From Prorocentrum cordatum (Eukaryota; Sar; Dinophyceae; Prorocentrales; Prorocentraceae), in assembly GCA_963575745.1 (NCBI GenBank), contig CAUYUJ010016370.1, positions 43,292 through 107,291 of the forward strand: a stretch of 64,000 nt of DNA, given 5' to 3'. Below, in pieces: positions 9,423 to 19,980 of this stretch. The position numbers and the translations under genes are program-made. Position 1 is the stretch's first letter. Every line of letters begins with the position of its first letter. The notes under the pieces are model-generated. The model saw only the letters and a program-made list of their open reading frames with translations, was not told the DNA's origin and made no database searches.

Positions 9423-11621
9423 ATGGCGACCCCTAGCCCAGTCACCCCCAGCGCGCCTCCGTCGGTGGGTAAAGTGGAATCGGAGATGGTGTGCACCAAA
9501 TGTAAAAAGCCAGTCACCCTCTCGAATAGCAAGCCCACGGGGCGCAACCCCTTGTACCGCATCGGTAACGACTGTGCCACCAACAAGCGGAACATGGAGA
9601 GGAAGGTGGCCAAGCGCGAGTCGACTGACGCGCTCAAGGTTTGGTGGAAGAAGCTGCAGAAAAATCCTGTCGAAGAGGAGGCCTGGTACGTGAAGATGGC
9701 CGCGAAGTCCCCGCACAGCACGTTCTCTGACGAGGAGATCATGCAAGTCACTGAGCAGGTCCATGCCAGCGGCCTGGAGGGGCGGGGACGGTTGGAGTAC
9801 TACGGGTACGACACCCTCGTCCATGAGAACCCCGACTGGTCCGAAAAGCGATGCTTGGAAGTGTGGCAGACGCGGGTTGCGCAGGCCATTCACAAGAGGG
9901 TGACCAGGGAGGGCGAGACGTTGATTGCGAAGCCCCGCACGTACATCCTGGACAACGTCGACAGGAACTTCGTTGAGAACCGCGTCCAGAAGCGGACCCT
10001 CGTCGAGAACGTCGGCGAAATGTCGACCGCAGCCTCGTCGGGGGATGACGCTTTGCAGCGTTTCCGGAGGCAGGCTGCCGCCTCGATGCCAGTCGACGCC
10101 CCCGCTGCGACGCGGATGCCGAGGGAGGCCATGGCCGTCGACGGCGGGCATCTCCGCGATGAGACTGCAGCGGTGGAGGGGTCATTCAAGTCCGCTGGCT
10201 TCCACGCGCACTTGGAGAGGGACATGGTGTTGCGGTCGGTGGCCGACGCCGAGGAGGAGGCCGAAGTGCTCGCCGTGGAGATGGAGAGGGCGGCCGAGAG
10301 GAAAAAGAGGACTGCCGAGGCTGCGTCGGTGGCGTCCCCTTCCGCCGATCCGAAGAAAAGCAAGACCATGCTCCACGCGTGGCTCGCCGAGAAGAGTGGC
10401 AAGATGGACAGCCTGTTGATCCGCCTGCGGGGCGAGATGGACCTCGAGGCCCCCGCGTTCGACCACATTACGCCGGAGGATCGCGCCACCGAGGAGGCCG
10501 CGTGGAAGAAGCTGAAGGACAATATGACCGACGCCCTGACGGAGGTCAGCACGAAGGTCTCGAAATGGCAGGAGGAGCACACGGTGGATAAGATTTTGCC
10601 CTCTGGGGCAGAAGCGAACATCAAGGAGCTCATCGAGAAGCTCAGCGCAGACTACAAGCTCTACCACTCCAGGGACGACCACTTGAAACCGTTCCAGGAG
10701 GCCGTCACGAAAGCGAAGAAGTTCTTGAAGGACGTTGCGAAGGCGCGCAAGGCCTCGGAGGATGCGACGAGAAACAGACGGGCGGCCAATTCCAGGCTCA
10801 ATGCGGCAGATGACGGCCAGGAGGACGAGGTTTGCCCTTTGTTCGACACGTTCGGGGACGCAGAGGTGGAGGCCTTCAGGAGCGTGAACGTCACCGACGT
10901 CCCCGCCGAGTACCCCAAGAAGGCTTACTACGCCCCGCCATCCCAGGATATGTCGAAGGCTGCGGCGGCTCTGAAGGTGAACCCGAACTACAAGACGCTC
11001 ACCAAGTGGGCGGCCGCCAAGATGAGGAAGGAGGAGTCTATGTCAGTCGTGTGCGCCATCACGACCAAGAAGTTCCTCACCGACATCGAGAGCTCCATGG
11101 GCGGCAAGTTCGACTCCAAGTTCACCACGCTCGACCTTACCTTCCCCAAGGAGCACGACGAGGTTAAGCGCGCGTGCAAGGAGTACCAGATCGTTGCCGC
11201 GAACCCTGGCTACCATAACGTCGCGGTCACGACGTTCTGCTTGCCCGAAGTAATGGCCATGGTCACGGGTCGCGCGTGGGTGGCGGGCGCCCCGTGGAAC
11301 AAGCTCACGGGTGACAACATGGCGGTTCGGAAGGATCACATGGCCAACATGACGGCTAACAACTTCAAGGCGTTCGCTGCAGGAGTTGGCGGTTTCTGTG
11401 TCCTCGCTGAACCTGGGTCTCTCGTGTGCGTCCCTGCAGGCATGATGGTGTTCACCGCAGTACCTGGAGGTGACGCGGCGTCCTGGCTCAGGTGGGGGGT
11501 GCTCGGCATGGGCGATATCGTGACGGTCGCTGGATCCCTGTCGGAGATGCTCTCGTCGTATCCGTACTTGGGCACCACGGACTACAGCACCCTCGCGTCG
11601 CTCACGGCACACGCGGTGTGA
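9423..11621 (+). CDS. Unknown large protein with N-terminal Cys motif and charged helices
   Basis: A 732-residue intronless ORF. The frame is open from 9348, but the ATG at 9423 is preferred because the residues before it (SGLGAAAQLAPP) read as translated GC-rich leader. Near the N-terminus is CTKC (residues 24-27) followed by a Cys at 51 in a Lys/Arg-rich context, a possible partial zinc-binding or nucleic-acid-binding module. Residues of roughly 270-310 and 360-460 are rich in Glu, Lys and Ala and probably helical or coiled-coil. A basic SADPKKSKT run at about 307-315 may be nuclear targeting. The C-terminal third is more globular and contains FCVLAEPGSLVCVPAGMMVF. That pattern recalls a cupin or JmjC-like strand pair, but no metal-binding His/Asp set is evident. 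It is co-oriented with the methyltransferase and may be its partner in one unit. I do not recognise the family. Confidence 0.7.
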   Translation: MATPSPVTPSAPPSVGKVESEMVCTKCKKPVTLSNSKPTGRNPLYRIGNDCATNKRNMERKVAKRESTDALKVWWKKLQKNPVEEEAWYVKMAAKSPHSTFSDEEIMQVTEQVHASGLEGRGRLEYYGYDTLVHENPDWSEKRCLEVWQTRVAQAIHKRVTREGETLIAKPRTYILDNVDRNFVENRVQKRTLVENVGEMSTAASSGDDALQRFRRQAAASMPVDAPAATRMPREAMAVDGGHLRDETAAVEGSFKSAGFHAHLERDMVLRSVADAEEEAEVLAVEMERAAERKKRTAEAASVASPSADPKKSKTMLHAWLAEKSGKMDSLLIRLRGEMDLEAPAFDHITPEDRATEEAAWKKLKDNMTDALTEVSTKVSKWQEEHTVDKILPSGAEANIKELIEKLSADYKLYHSRDDHLKPFQEAVTKAKKFLKDVAKARKASEDATRNRRAANSRLNAADDGQEDEVCPLFDTFGDAEVEAFRSVNVTDVPAEYPKKAYYAPPSQDMSKAAAALKVNPNYKTLTKWAAAKMRKEESMSVVCAITTKKFLTDIESSMGGKFDSKFTTLDLTFPKEHDEVKRACKEYQIVAANPGYHNVAVTTFCLPEVMAMVTGRAWVAGAPWNKLTGDNMAVRKDHMANMTANNFKAFAAGVGGFCVLAEPGSLVCVPAGMMVFTAVPGGDAASWLRWGVLGMGDIVTVAGSLSEMLSSYPYLGTTDYSTLASLTAHAV

Positions 11622-11688
11622 TCAGGGGCGCCCTCGGTGTGATCAGGGGGGGGCCCTCGGTGTGATCAGTGAGGGGCCATCGCGTTTC
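11614..11688. repeat. Three direct repeats overlapping the stop codon
   Basis: The motif CGGTGTGATCAGGGG occurs three times at roughly 23-25-bp spacing. The first copy contains the TGA stop (11619-11621) of the preceding gene. It could be a short minisatellite or a 3' end-processing region. Confidence 0.7.
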
Positions 11689-12469
11689 GGGCCCGGCGGG
11701 CCGCGATTTCTGGCTTCCGGCCTCGGTGGCCGCAGCGGGTGGCGGGGGCGGGGTCTCGCGGCCTAGTGCTGGGGAGATCGACCCTCAGCGAGGGGCGGCA
11801 CCAGCTGTCAAATCCAGGGAGATTGACAGAATCACAAAGCAGTTGAAGCCAACGTCTTGAGCAAATGATGGCAAACAGAAACAACTTGCCGTCTTGACAA
11901 ATGCATCTCCTCATGTTTCGAGTGTGCCTCCCATGACGTCGCCTGTGATTCCCCCGCACCTTTTCATCGCCCTCGTCATTCTCCCCCACCTCCCACCTAC
12001 CACCTCCTCCTCGCCCCCTTCCCCCATCCCCAGCCTCCGAAGGAGGAACTGGAGAAGGGAAAAAAGGTCGAGGGGTGGGCGGGCAACGACATGTCCAGAG
12101 TGTTCCACAATTAATGACGATGCGACCGCGCGTTTGCGCAACTCGGCCGAATCGCATCGCATCAGGGCTGAAGCAATTCGGATCCCGAGAGGTGTGCCCC
12201 CATTGGAAAACATCCAGCGGCGCCACGGTGCATGGCGATGGGGGGAGGAGGGTGGTAATGGGGCAGCGAGGAGACGGACGAGGAGACGGACGTGGAGGGG
12301 GAGTGCGGGGGCGGGGAGGAGGACGAGGGAGAGGAGGGAATGGGAAGTAGGAGAGAAACATGAGGAAGGAGGACGGAGAGGAAACGGCGGAGGGAGGAAT
12401 AACATGAGGACCGAGAGGATGAAGGATGAGGCGGCGCGGTCTTCCTCATTATCTTCCTCCTTCCCTTCC
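11689..12469. other. Non-coding, GGA/TCC-rich
   Basis: No convincing gene. The ORF at 11894-12781 crosses simple GGA-rich sequence (12230-12440) and a relict SL, so it is not credible. A TTCCTC pyrimidine tract (about 12440-12469) leads into the SL copy. Confidence 0.5.
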
Positions 12470-12491
12470 TCCGTTGCCATTTTGGCTCAAG
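12470..12491 (+). other. Relict spliced leader, 21 of 22 matches
   Basis: The 22 bases beginning TCCGTTGCCATTTTGG and ending CTCAAG differ from the dinoflagellate SL only by T for A at position 6. The copy follows a TCC-rich tract, as at 1591 and 51562. Downstream (12492-12780) the frame is open but unrecognised, so the retroposed message cannot be identified. Confidence 0.85.
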
Positions 12492-14880
12492 TTGTCAAGG
12501 GGAACTGTGGGCGCAGACTCCGTGACATTCTTGAGTGGGCAGCTCTTCTGGAAGAAGCGTACCTGAGTGCAAGCTCAGGCGGACACGCACCTCGGTACGG
12601 TGCCCCCCGATGCAAAACTGTTCGCGTGCTCAATTTGCGAACGCGCGCCGCGCCATTCGCAAGCTATCGGACAGGCGCCGTTGAATTTGGCGTATTCTTG
12701 TTTTGTGGTTACATTTTGCGTGGCTCGTTGTGCCTTCTTGCCGTCGTGCTCGACTGCTGCAGTGGCCAGTTGCCGCGTTAAGTCGACATGTGTGGCCAAT
12801 CGTCTGGCAACCCCGCGGCTGCTACCCATCACGGCGTTGGAGGAAAACGCGTTCAGTCGGGGGAAGCGGGCGTTCGACGCGTAGGTGTCCCATTGCCCGC
12901 TTGTCTTCGCCATTCGAAACCGTTTCGGGGGTCCGAGCTTCCCCCCCCGCCCCCCGCCCAGAAACCGCTCAGGCCTGCCAGCGGGTGATCGAGTGCGCAG
13001 TGCATGTAAGACTACGTTGAATTTTGCCGCGTTGCACGTTGCGGCATGTTGCGGTCTTCCGCACTGGGCCCTCCAGGCACTGACCCCGCTCGAACGCCCA
13101 TTTTGGGCAGACCGAGAGAATGTGCATATAGCGGTGGGGTGGTCTGGCGACTTCGGCCGTCGAGCTGCCGTTGCAGCCGCCGCCGTTGCTGTTGTTGTTG
13201 TCGGCGATGCAGCCCCCCTCGTGCTCCCGCCTCCTTGCCGTTTCGCGCCCCCCCCCCGTCCACATCATTCGACGTTTTCGGTCCATGTCGGCGTAAACAT
13301 ATTGGATCAGAAGCGCGGATGATGTTGTTTTTTCGGTTTGCAACCCATGTCGGTTCAACCTCCTCGGGCATGATTCCCCGCGCGCACCTCGGTACGCGCG
13401 TCCCCAGGGGTTCGCCCCCCCCCCCCAAGCTCGGCATCAACAACTGCCGCTGGCGCCGATGTGGGTCCGCCGCGGCGTGTCTGGAGCGCGTTGGACATCT
13501 CGCGCGCGAAGGCGACTCCCAGACCGTAGCTTGGCTCCCAAGGCGCGGCCTCGCCGCCCCCCTGTCTCGCGCGTTGCAGACCGTTCCTCGCGCAGAGCTT
13601 TAGCGTTGGCTTTGGTTTTAGAGCATGCGACTGGCCCGATCGTTCGCGCGTGCGATCGCAAGCCTGCCGTCGATGGCCGGCGAGGCGGCAGAGATTCCAG
13701 GCCATGTGGCCGCAGCGCAGGCTCATGGGCCCGCGCCTGCTTCGCTGCCCCTCGCCGCGGGCCCGGCTCGGTCGAGGCGCTCTGGGTCCCATTTCACCCG
13801 GGAGATAAGCCAGGTAAGATCGCCACCCCGCTTCAAGCCTTCCTGTCGCGAGGGAATGCTGCTGCTGATGTTTGGGCGGGATGGGGGGCGAGGCATGGGC
13901 GGGGGAAATCGGCGCGCAGGCCCCCTCCTGAAACGGACAGATACGACTGCATTGCGTCGATGGTCCGCATGGGGGCGAAGCGCGCGATGATCGACGTCAT
14001 GTCCGCCTCTCCCTGGAATGCCGCTCGTCCTCGCACTGACAGGGTCCGTCCGCGCTTCCAGGTTGCCCGCGCCTTGCCATCGCTGCCCGTGAATTCGCAG
14101 AGCTGGGCCAGGCCAAGTTCTTGCGCGTGTCTTGCAGGCAGCTGGCTACTTCGCGTGACCTCATTGCCTTTGCGGGGGATCTGCGCGGTGCCGTGCTGGC
14201 CCCTGCCGTCGCCATGGCTGGTCGCGCCTCAGACACTGGCCTTGCTGGGCCCGCCGCTGCGTTGCCGTGCGGCGCCCTGCCCCCGCGCGCGGGCGCCTCG
14301 CGTGGAGCGCCCCCCTCGGTGGCGCGGTTCACGGGCGTCAGTTTGTTGGCGTCGGCGGGCTGCGTCAAGGTTGGAGGCCCGCTGCTGCGTCGCAGCCACG
14401 CGCTGCGCGAATGGGCCAAGTACGGCCTCAAGTTCTGCTCGACTTGCGGTCTGACGGCCACAGTTGACCCCCGCCGCTTGGCGGCGCCGTGTCAACCCGC
14501 CTCGCGGAAGGGCCATGGACATTTGAGACGCATCGAGCGAGAAGGTTCCCCGCCCTACCGCGGGCCGCCCACGTCGGTTGTCGTTTCTTGCCAGGCCTCT
14601 CTCGCTGCAGTGCTCGCGGCTATCCCCAGGGGTTCGGTTACATGAATGAGTATCTGTGTTTAACTGAACTCCCACTGGGGAGCGGGGATGAGGGGCCCCC
14701 CAACGAAGGGGGATATGGCGGGGGCGGGGGAGGTGGAGCGGGTTCCGCGGCCGAGAGAGCCGCCCTGCCTGCCATCCTCAGCGGCGAATGCCTGGTGCCT
14801 GCAGGACCGCCGCCCATCGCCCCGCCCCCCCCCGTTTCTGATTTATCTATGTGTTGCCATTGTGTCAGTGTGGTTGACTT
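12492..14880. other. GC-rich sequence of unknown content
   Basis: The ORFs in this interval (for example 13459-14454 and 14121-14645) are long only because stop codons are rare in GC-rich DNA. They show no domain and have opposing open frames on the other strand. The interval includes C-runs at 12942-12958, 13243-13258 and 13415-13428. I see no supportable gene. Confidence 0.5.
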
Positions 14881-14888
14881 CCGAAATT

Positions 14889-15050
14889 TATCTTCTTCCT
14901 CCTCCTCCTCATTCGTTTCCTCCTCCTCCTCCTCTTCCTCCTCTTCCTCCTTCTCCTCCTTCTCCTCCTCCTCCCCTTCCTCTTATCAGTTTCCCTCATC
15001 CCCCACTCCGCCCCTCCGCCCCATCCCTCCGTCCCCTTCCTCGCGGATTC
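14889..15050. repeat. TCC/TTC microsatellite
   Basis: Degenerate TCC/TTC repeats with short C-runs. The Ser-rich and Pro-rich ORFs translated across it are artefacts of the repeat. Confidence 0.85.
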
Positions 15051-15339
15051 AGGGGGGCGACTCTTGTACCATCGAAATCGGCACTGTTTCACTCGACGAT
15101 GGATGCGAGTGTGCTGGGGTAGTCCCTCGGTTTCTTTCGTTATTTGGCGTCGCCCGGATGCATCTGGTTGTTTTTTTGACGTCGGTTAGCTATTGCGCCG
15201 GGTTCCATTCGGAATGCGGTGCGGGGTGCGCACGAAGTGCCCCATTAGAGGGCGGTCTGCTAAAGGTTGTTTTCTTAATCTTCGAAGGGGGGGCCTCAGG
15301 GGCCACGCTAGGATGGGGTAGGCTCAGGGGGCAAAGTTT

Positions 15340-15625
15340 TGAGGTTCGAGATTTTTGAACGTTTCCGTAGGTTCTCGTCGGCTTTCCAGCCTCAGGATGC
15401 CTTCCAGCGACTGCGCGTCGCCGAGAGCTTTCCCGGGCTGTCCAGAGTGATCTGGGGGTGCCGAAGTTCTGACCCGAAAACGACCAGGGGATAGGCTTTA
15501 GAAAACATGGATTCGCCAATAGGGGCCTGATAGGCCACCCAGCCCAGGCCCCATGAGGATTCGCTATCGGAAGCCTATCGCCGATCTGTCGTCGACGTTT
15601 CGCTGATTCCATGTCCATGTTTCCC
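15340..15625 (+). repeat. Dispersed repeat family A, copy 1
   Basis: Homologous in the same orientation to 30480-30800. Shared blocks include GGCTTTCCAGCCTC, TCGCCGAGAGC, GCTATCGG and the CTATCGCCGATCTGTCG type. The 3' third also matches 18463-18560. No coding capacity is apparent. It could be a SINE-like or MITE-like dispersed repeat. Confidence 0.65.
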
Positions 15626-15889
15626 CGCTTGTCGTTGCCCCGCAGTGGGAAACGGAACAGGGACAGGGTGCCGAGGAGGTGGGGCGAGGGAGAGGAGGGG
15701 GGGCAGGGGCAGAACGAGGTGGTTTTGCTTCGTACCACCATTCGGAGTTTGCTGCGTGAGCCGAGGCAGGTACGATTGACAGGTAGTCTTGCCTTGCGCA
15801 TGTGTTTAGTCGAGTCTGATTTGCTATCGATGTGGTGCCTCAAGCGGTGCGACAGAAGGGAAATGATGGATGGGATGGGGAGGGGGCTC

Positions 15890-16385
15890 GCCGTGCGAGG
15901 AGTAGGAGTAGGAGGAGGAGGAGGAGGACGAGGAGGAGGAGGAGGAGGAGCAGGAGGAGGAGGAAGAGGACGAGGAGGAGGACGAGGAGGAGGAGGAGGA
16001 GGAGGAGGAGGAGGGGGAGGAGGAGGAGGAGGGGGAGGAAGAGGAGGAGGAGGAGGCGGACGAGGAGGAGGAGGGGGAGGAGCAAGAGGAGGAGGAGGAG
16101 GAGGAGGAGGAGGAGGAGGAGGAGGAGGAGGAGGAGGAGGAAGAGAAGGAGGATAATGAGGAGGAGGAGGAGGAGGAGGAGGAGGAGGAGGAGGAGGTGG
16201 ACGACGAGGACGAGGAGGAGGAGGAGGAGAAGGACGAAGAGGACGAGATGGAGGAGGAGGAAGAGGAGGACGAGGAGGAGGAGGACGAGGAGGAGGAGGA
16301 GGCGGAGGATGAGGAGGAAGAGGAAGAGGAAGAGTGGAGGAGGAGGAAGAAGAGGAGGAGAAGGAAGAGGAAGATGAGGAGAGCA
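15890..16385. repeat. Long GGA/GAGGA microsatellite, about 490 bp
   Basis: Almost unbroken GGA triplets with sporadic GAC and GAA variants. The poly-Gly, poly-Arg, poly-Pro and poly-Ser ORFs in all frames here are repeat translations. Confidence 0.95.
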
Positions 16386-18462
16386 GAAGGGGCGTCGGGT
16401 CTCGCCGTGCCAGGGGCTCGCCGTGCGAGGATAAGGAGGAAGGCGGGGGTGCGGAGGGGGGCCGAGGAGGGCGAGGCAGGGGGGGCCGATGAGAGAGGCG
16501 ACGCGGAGGGGCTCGCCGCGTGGCCACTGGGGCGGCGCGGGGTCCCCACGCCGCGCGCCGCCTTGCGCCGCCTTCGCCTGCCTCGCGCCGCGGCAGCCGC
16601 GGCGAAGGACGACGGCGGGACCGTGGTCGGCGAGTGGAGGCGCGCCCGTCGTCCGGGAGGCTGTGGGAGAGCCGCGCGGGTCTAAGAAGAAGGTCGCGGC
16701 GGAGGGCTTCGGCGGCGCGCCGAGGGGGGAAGCGGCTACGCGTAAGAGTGACCCTGCGCCGGAGCGACCTTGAGTGCGGGCCCAAAGGGGCTCAATGGGA
16801 TCCTCCCAGCATTGGCTTGCGCGCTTGGACTTGCCCCCTGCTTGGCCACCCCCCCCCGGCGGCCATTGAAGCCGCGCACCAAAGGTCACTCCTGTCCAGG
16901 GTCACTCTAGCGCGTATGCAAGGGGAAGCGAGAGGGGGGGCATGCCTGCTCAGAAGGCGGCGGGCTTCTTGCTCAGAATCTCTCCGGCCTTCCGAGAAGA
17001 CCTCCGTGGCTCAAGAGGGGCTTCAGGAAGCTTCTCAGAAGGCAAGCTTGGCATCGCTCGGACGTGTTTTTGTTTCACGGCGGGGACCATCGCCGAGTCT
17101 TTCGGGTCATTGCGAACAACTCGCACGAAACCGAAACATGCACGGGGAATGGACGTCTGCGCGATGGCGAGCCAGAGGCCGTTGTAAGCCTTCTGCGAAA
17201 GCCCGCGCCCTCTGCGCTCCCTCCTGGGCGCACCCCTGAGGGTCGCCTTCGGATCTCGGCCTCGGAGGGTCCGCCTGGGGCCCCCGGGGGCCGTCCGAAG
17301 TCGATCTGGGATAGACCGGTCAGGGTGGGCCGGCTCATGGTCTGCGGCGAGCGAGGGGGGGAAGTGAGAAGGAGAAGGCCTCAGAAGGTGGCGGGGCTTC
17401 TCAGAAGGCCTCCGGCCTTCTGGAGGGTTTTCTTGGGTCCTCGGGGAAGGCTCAGGAAAGTTCTCGGAAGGTCAGGGAGGAACCCGGGCCTTTGAGGAGG
17501 CCCGCTCCCCTCTCTCGCTTCCCCCCCCTGCTCGCTGCGCACACGGGAGAGGTCCAGGGAGGCAGTTTCGAGCGCACATTGCTCCGGGGGCAAAAAAAGC
17601 ATGGGCCTGCACGTGAATCTCCGGGGGCTTCGAGCGCACGCGTTGCGCGACGGCTCGTCGCACGAGGCTGGCCTCGCGGACTGGGGGGGGCCGCGAGGGC
17701 GCCCCGGGAGCCCCCACAGAGCACTTACCGGAGGCCTCCCAAACATTGGATCTTCGAACCTCGAGCACCGCCCTGTCTTGCCCTCGTCTTCCTCCTACTC
17801 CACCCCCTGTGCGACCTACAGTCGAAACCGGCGATACGGATGGGCAACATTCCCAAGGGCACCCTCGCATCCTTGCCTTTCAGTTCCGTTGTCGACCACT
17901 TTCGATGGCGAGCCCCGCTCGAAGAGCTTCGTCATGGGCGTTCGAGGCCCTTTCACCGTCATCGTGCCTCGTAGCTATCAGTACTGACTGCAGAAGTTAT
18001 GCGACCCATGCGGTGCGGGCCGTCTTGGTCGATGTGCCTGAGGCCCTCGGTGCCGGTTGGAAGGAAGGGGTACTGACGACACCACGGGGACGAAGGAGGA
18101 CACATGCAGGCATGGACACCGGGAGACGGCGACACGACGGGGACGACGGAGGACACGACGGAGGACGTTGGGCGAGTTGGCGGCTGCGCTTGCACTCGCG
18201 TGGACGTTGGTTCGACCAGCGCTTGCGGTCAGGAACGTGTGCTCGGCGTGTCGCGCCGCCGGTTCTGGTCCACTACGCTTCGGCGCCACTCGCTGAGCAC
18301 GCCCCGGCACCCGAGTGCCATCGCTTCGAGCTGTCGCCAGCCTTCCGCTCCACGAAGCAGAGTGACACTCGCAAGGCGCAGCGTGGCGCGGGGACCGCCG
18401 CCGCGACACGCTACTCCAGCATTCCTGAGCGAAACTTGCTTGTGTTCTGGGCTCCGATACCC
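16386..18462. other. GC-rich non-coding with TTCTCAGAAGG-type motifs
   Basis: Between about 16940 and 17490 the short palindromic motif CTTCTCAGAAGG or CTTCTCGGAAGG recurs irregularly. Similar motifs return at 61480-61580, so this is a dispersed low-copy repeat. No recognisable gene is present. The ORFs on opposite strands overlap fully and have no domain character. Confidence 0.45.
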
Positions 18463-18560
18463 CATCCCCGCCCAGGAAGTTGCGGAGTCGACATGAGGGG
18501 CCTTTCGCCGATTTATCGGCGATGTATCGCCGATCCCAGGTCGATGTTTCCGCCCGCCCC
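18463..18560 (+). repeat. Dispersed repeat family A, 3' fragment
   Basis: Matches the distal part of the repeats at 15340-15625 and 30480-30800 around TATCGGCGATGTATCGCC and the following TCGATGTTTCC. The 5' part is missing. Confidence 0.55.
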
Positions 18561-18776
18561 CCCTTGAGCTGTTGCGCCCTATCCTCGGTCCCTGAACCGC
18601 CAGTACCCCCCGCTAACGTTGCCACTCCCTGGGGAGCCCAGCCGCGCACTCCTGCCAGGCATGTGGAGAACATCCTCACAATCGGCCGGGACGAGGGCGG
18701 CCTCCTCCTCTGGGCAGAGACCGCCAGGGCCGCCCCGACGGACGAGGGAGTAGAAGGAGGAAGAGGGGAAGAGGGA

Positions 18777-18900
18777 TAGGGAGGAGGAGGAGGAGGAGGA
18801 GGAGGAGGAGGAGGAGGAGGAGGAGGAGGAGGAGGAGGAGGAGGAGGAGGAGGGCAGGAGGAGGAGGAGGAAGGCAGGAGGAGGAGGAGGAGGAGGAGGA
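18777..18900. repeat. GGA microsatellite up to the assembly gap
   Basis: Nearly pure GGA repeats that stop at the N run. The repeat probably caused the gap. Confidence 0.9.
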
Positions 18901-19000
18901 NNNNNNNNNNNNNNNNNNNNNNNNNNNNNNNNNNNNNNNNNNNNNNNNNNNNNNNNNNNNNNNNNNNNNNNNNNNNNNNNNNNNNNNNNNNNNNNNNNNN
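18901..19000. other. Assembly gap (100 N)
   Basis: Exactly 100 unknown bases, probably a placeholder of arbitrary length. The sequence on the right (19001 onward) may not be contiguous with the left. Confidence 0.99.
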
Positions 19001-19488
19001 TTCAGGGGCTCTTGCACTTAGTGCAGGGACCCTGGCAGGTCGGGCAGACGCCGGGAGCTTTAGCCCCAGCGTAGGTGTGGCAAAGCGGCAGGGGCCCCAG
19101 CCCATGCAGGCAGCCTGCGATGCTTGCGTGCTGAGTGCCACTTCGGGGGGGACCCCCTGTGAAGATGGATGCCTCTCTGCACATACTAGCACCTGTGCCG
19201 CGCGATAGCGGCACAAACGGGGCGTCGCCCCATCGGGGTGACTTCCCCCTGCGAGGTTGGATGCCGTGAGCGTTCCAGTCGCATGTTGATGCCAGTGGCC
19301 CGCGTAACGGTCTGGACGGCCGTAGTTTTTAGCAAGACCGCGAACACGACATGAAACCGGCTTTCTGGGTTGCCATCCCCGCTTGGCGATGGCCCCAGGA
19401 TGCCACAACAAAGTGTGGCTCTTGTTCCTCTGCTTGGTCAGGGCAGCAGGACGAGTGGCAGCAGAAGCATGGTAGAGTTAGCGTCCAA

Positions 19489-19660
19489 CTGTACATCGTA
19501 ATCCCACTAGTTTGGTTACTACTTGTATGGCTGGCTAGCTGATCCGGTCGAATCAGCGGGCCAGGGGCTACCGCGAACTTGCTATGCAGTGGTCCGTAGT
19601 CCCTGGCCCTAACAACCTTGCTGCGCGGGTAACGCATGTGGGGCCGAAGCCCCAGCTTTA
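19489..19660 (+). repeat. Two-hairpin structured repeat, copy 1
   Basis: The conserved core is 19538-19632. Hairpin I pairs GCTGAT (19538-19543) with ATCAGC (19552-19557). Hairpin II pairs 19558-19571 with 19596-19609, 14 bp with a single G-U wobble, around a 24-nt loop. A GGGGCCGAAGCCCC mini-palindrome follows (about 19639-19652). Three more copies lie at 19981, 22422 and 22838. Its compactness and conservation suggest a structured RNA or a SINE-like unit. It does not match any RNA family I can name. Confidence 0.75.
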
Positions 19661-19707
19661 GGGGTCGACGCCGGAGGGGTAAAGCCCCAGTGTGAGGCGT
19701 CCTATAA

Positions 19708-19765
19708 GTTTCCGACACCGTCGGAAACCTGCCCCCGAGGAGGTTTCCGACACCGTCGGGAACCT
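19708..19765. repeat. Twin palindromes with ACC loop
   Basis: GTTTCCGAC-ACC-GTCGGAAAC at 19708-19728 is a perfect 9-bp stem. A second copy at 19741-19765 has the same core with one changed base in the 3' arm and a longer stem (AGGTTTCCGAC). The two are 12 bp apart. Confidence 0.85.
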
Positions 19766-19980
19766 ACCTCCATAGCGGCCCGAAGGGGAGAAACGTAACA
19801 GACGCTTCGTGCACATCTCACCCCTAGAGGGGCAAACATTTACTTTGACATTATGGGGCTGTACCACCCCAGAAAAAAAGGCACGTTGTTGATGCTGGGG
19901 TGCTCGCCTCACTGGGGTGGCCGTGGAACGCGCCAAGACTTGATTAATAAATCCTCTGGCCTGCGAGCCAGGGCCCTGCA

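Noticed and set aside
11894-12781. 295-codon ORF as a gene.
   Set aside because: It runs through GGA simple sequence and a relict spliced leader, with no domain and no plausible start.
83-13450. Inverted copies of GTTGATGCCGAGCTTGGGGG at about 87-110 and 13415-13440 as terminal repeats of a 13-kb transposon carrying the three genes.
   Set aside because: Only about 20 bp plus a G-run match. The neighbouring sequence does not pair and no target duplication is visible. Too weak to call ends.
13459-14454. 331-codon plus-strand ORF as a gene.
   Set aside because: Composition is that of stop-poor GC-rich DNA, Arg/Ala/Ser/Pro-rich without motifs, with open antisense frames.
15190-16785. 531-codon proline-rich protein on the minus strand.
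   Set aside because: Translation of the GGA/TCC microsatellite at 15890-16385.
17978-19411. 477-codon minus-strand ORF.
   Set aside because: Its frame passes through the 100-N assembly gap and a GGA repeat.
19595-19601. TCCGTAG inside the two-hairpin repeat as an SL gene.
   Set aside because: Only seven bases match the SL and they belong to the hairpin II 3' arm. No SL-RNA intron or Sm-site arrangement follows.
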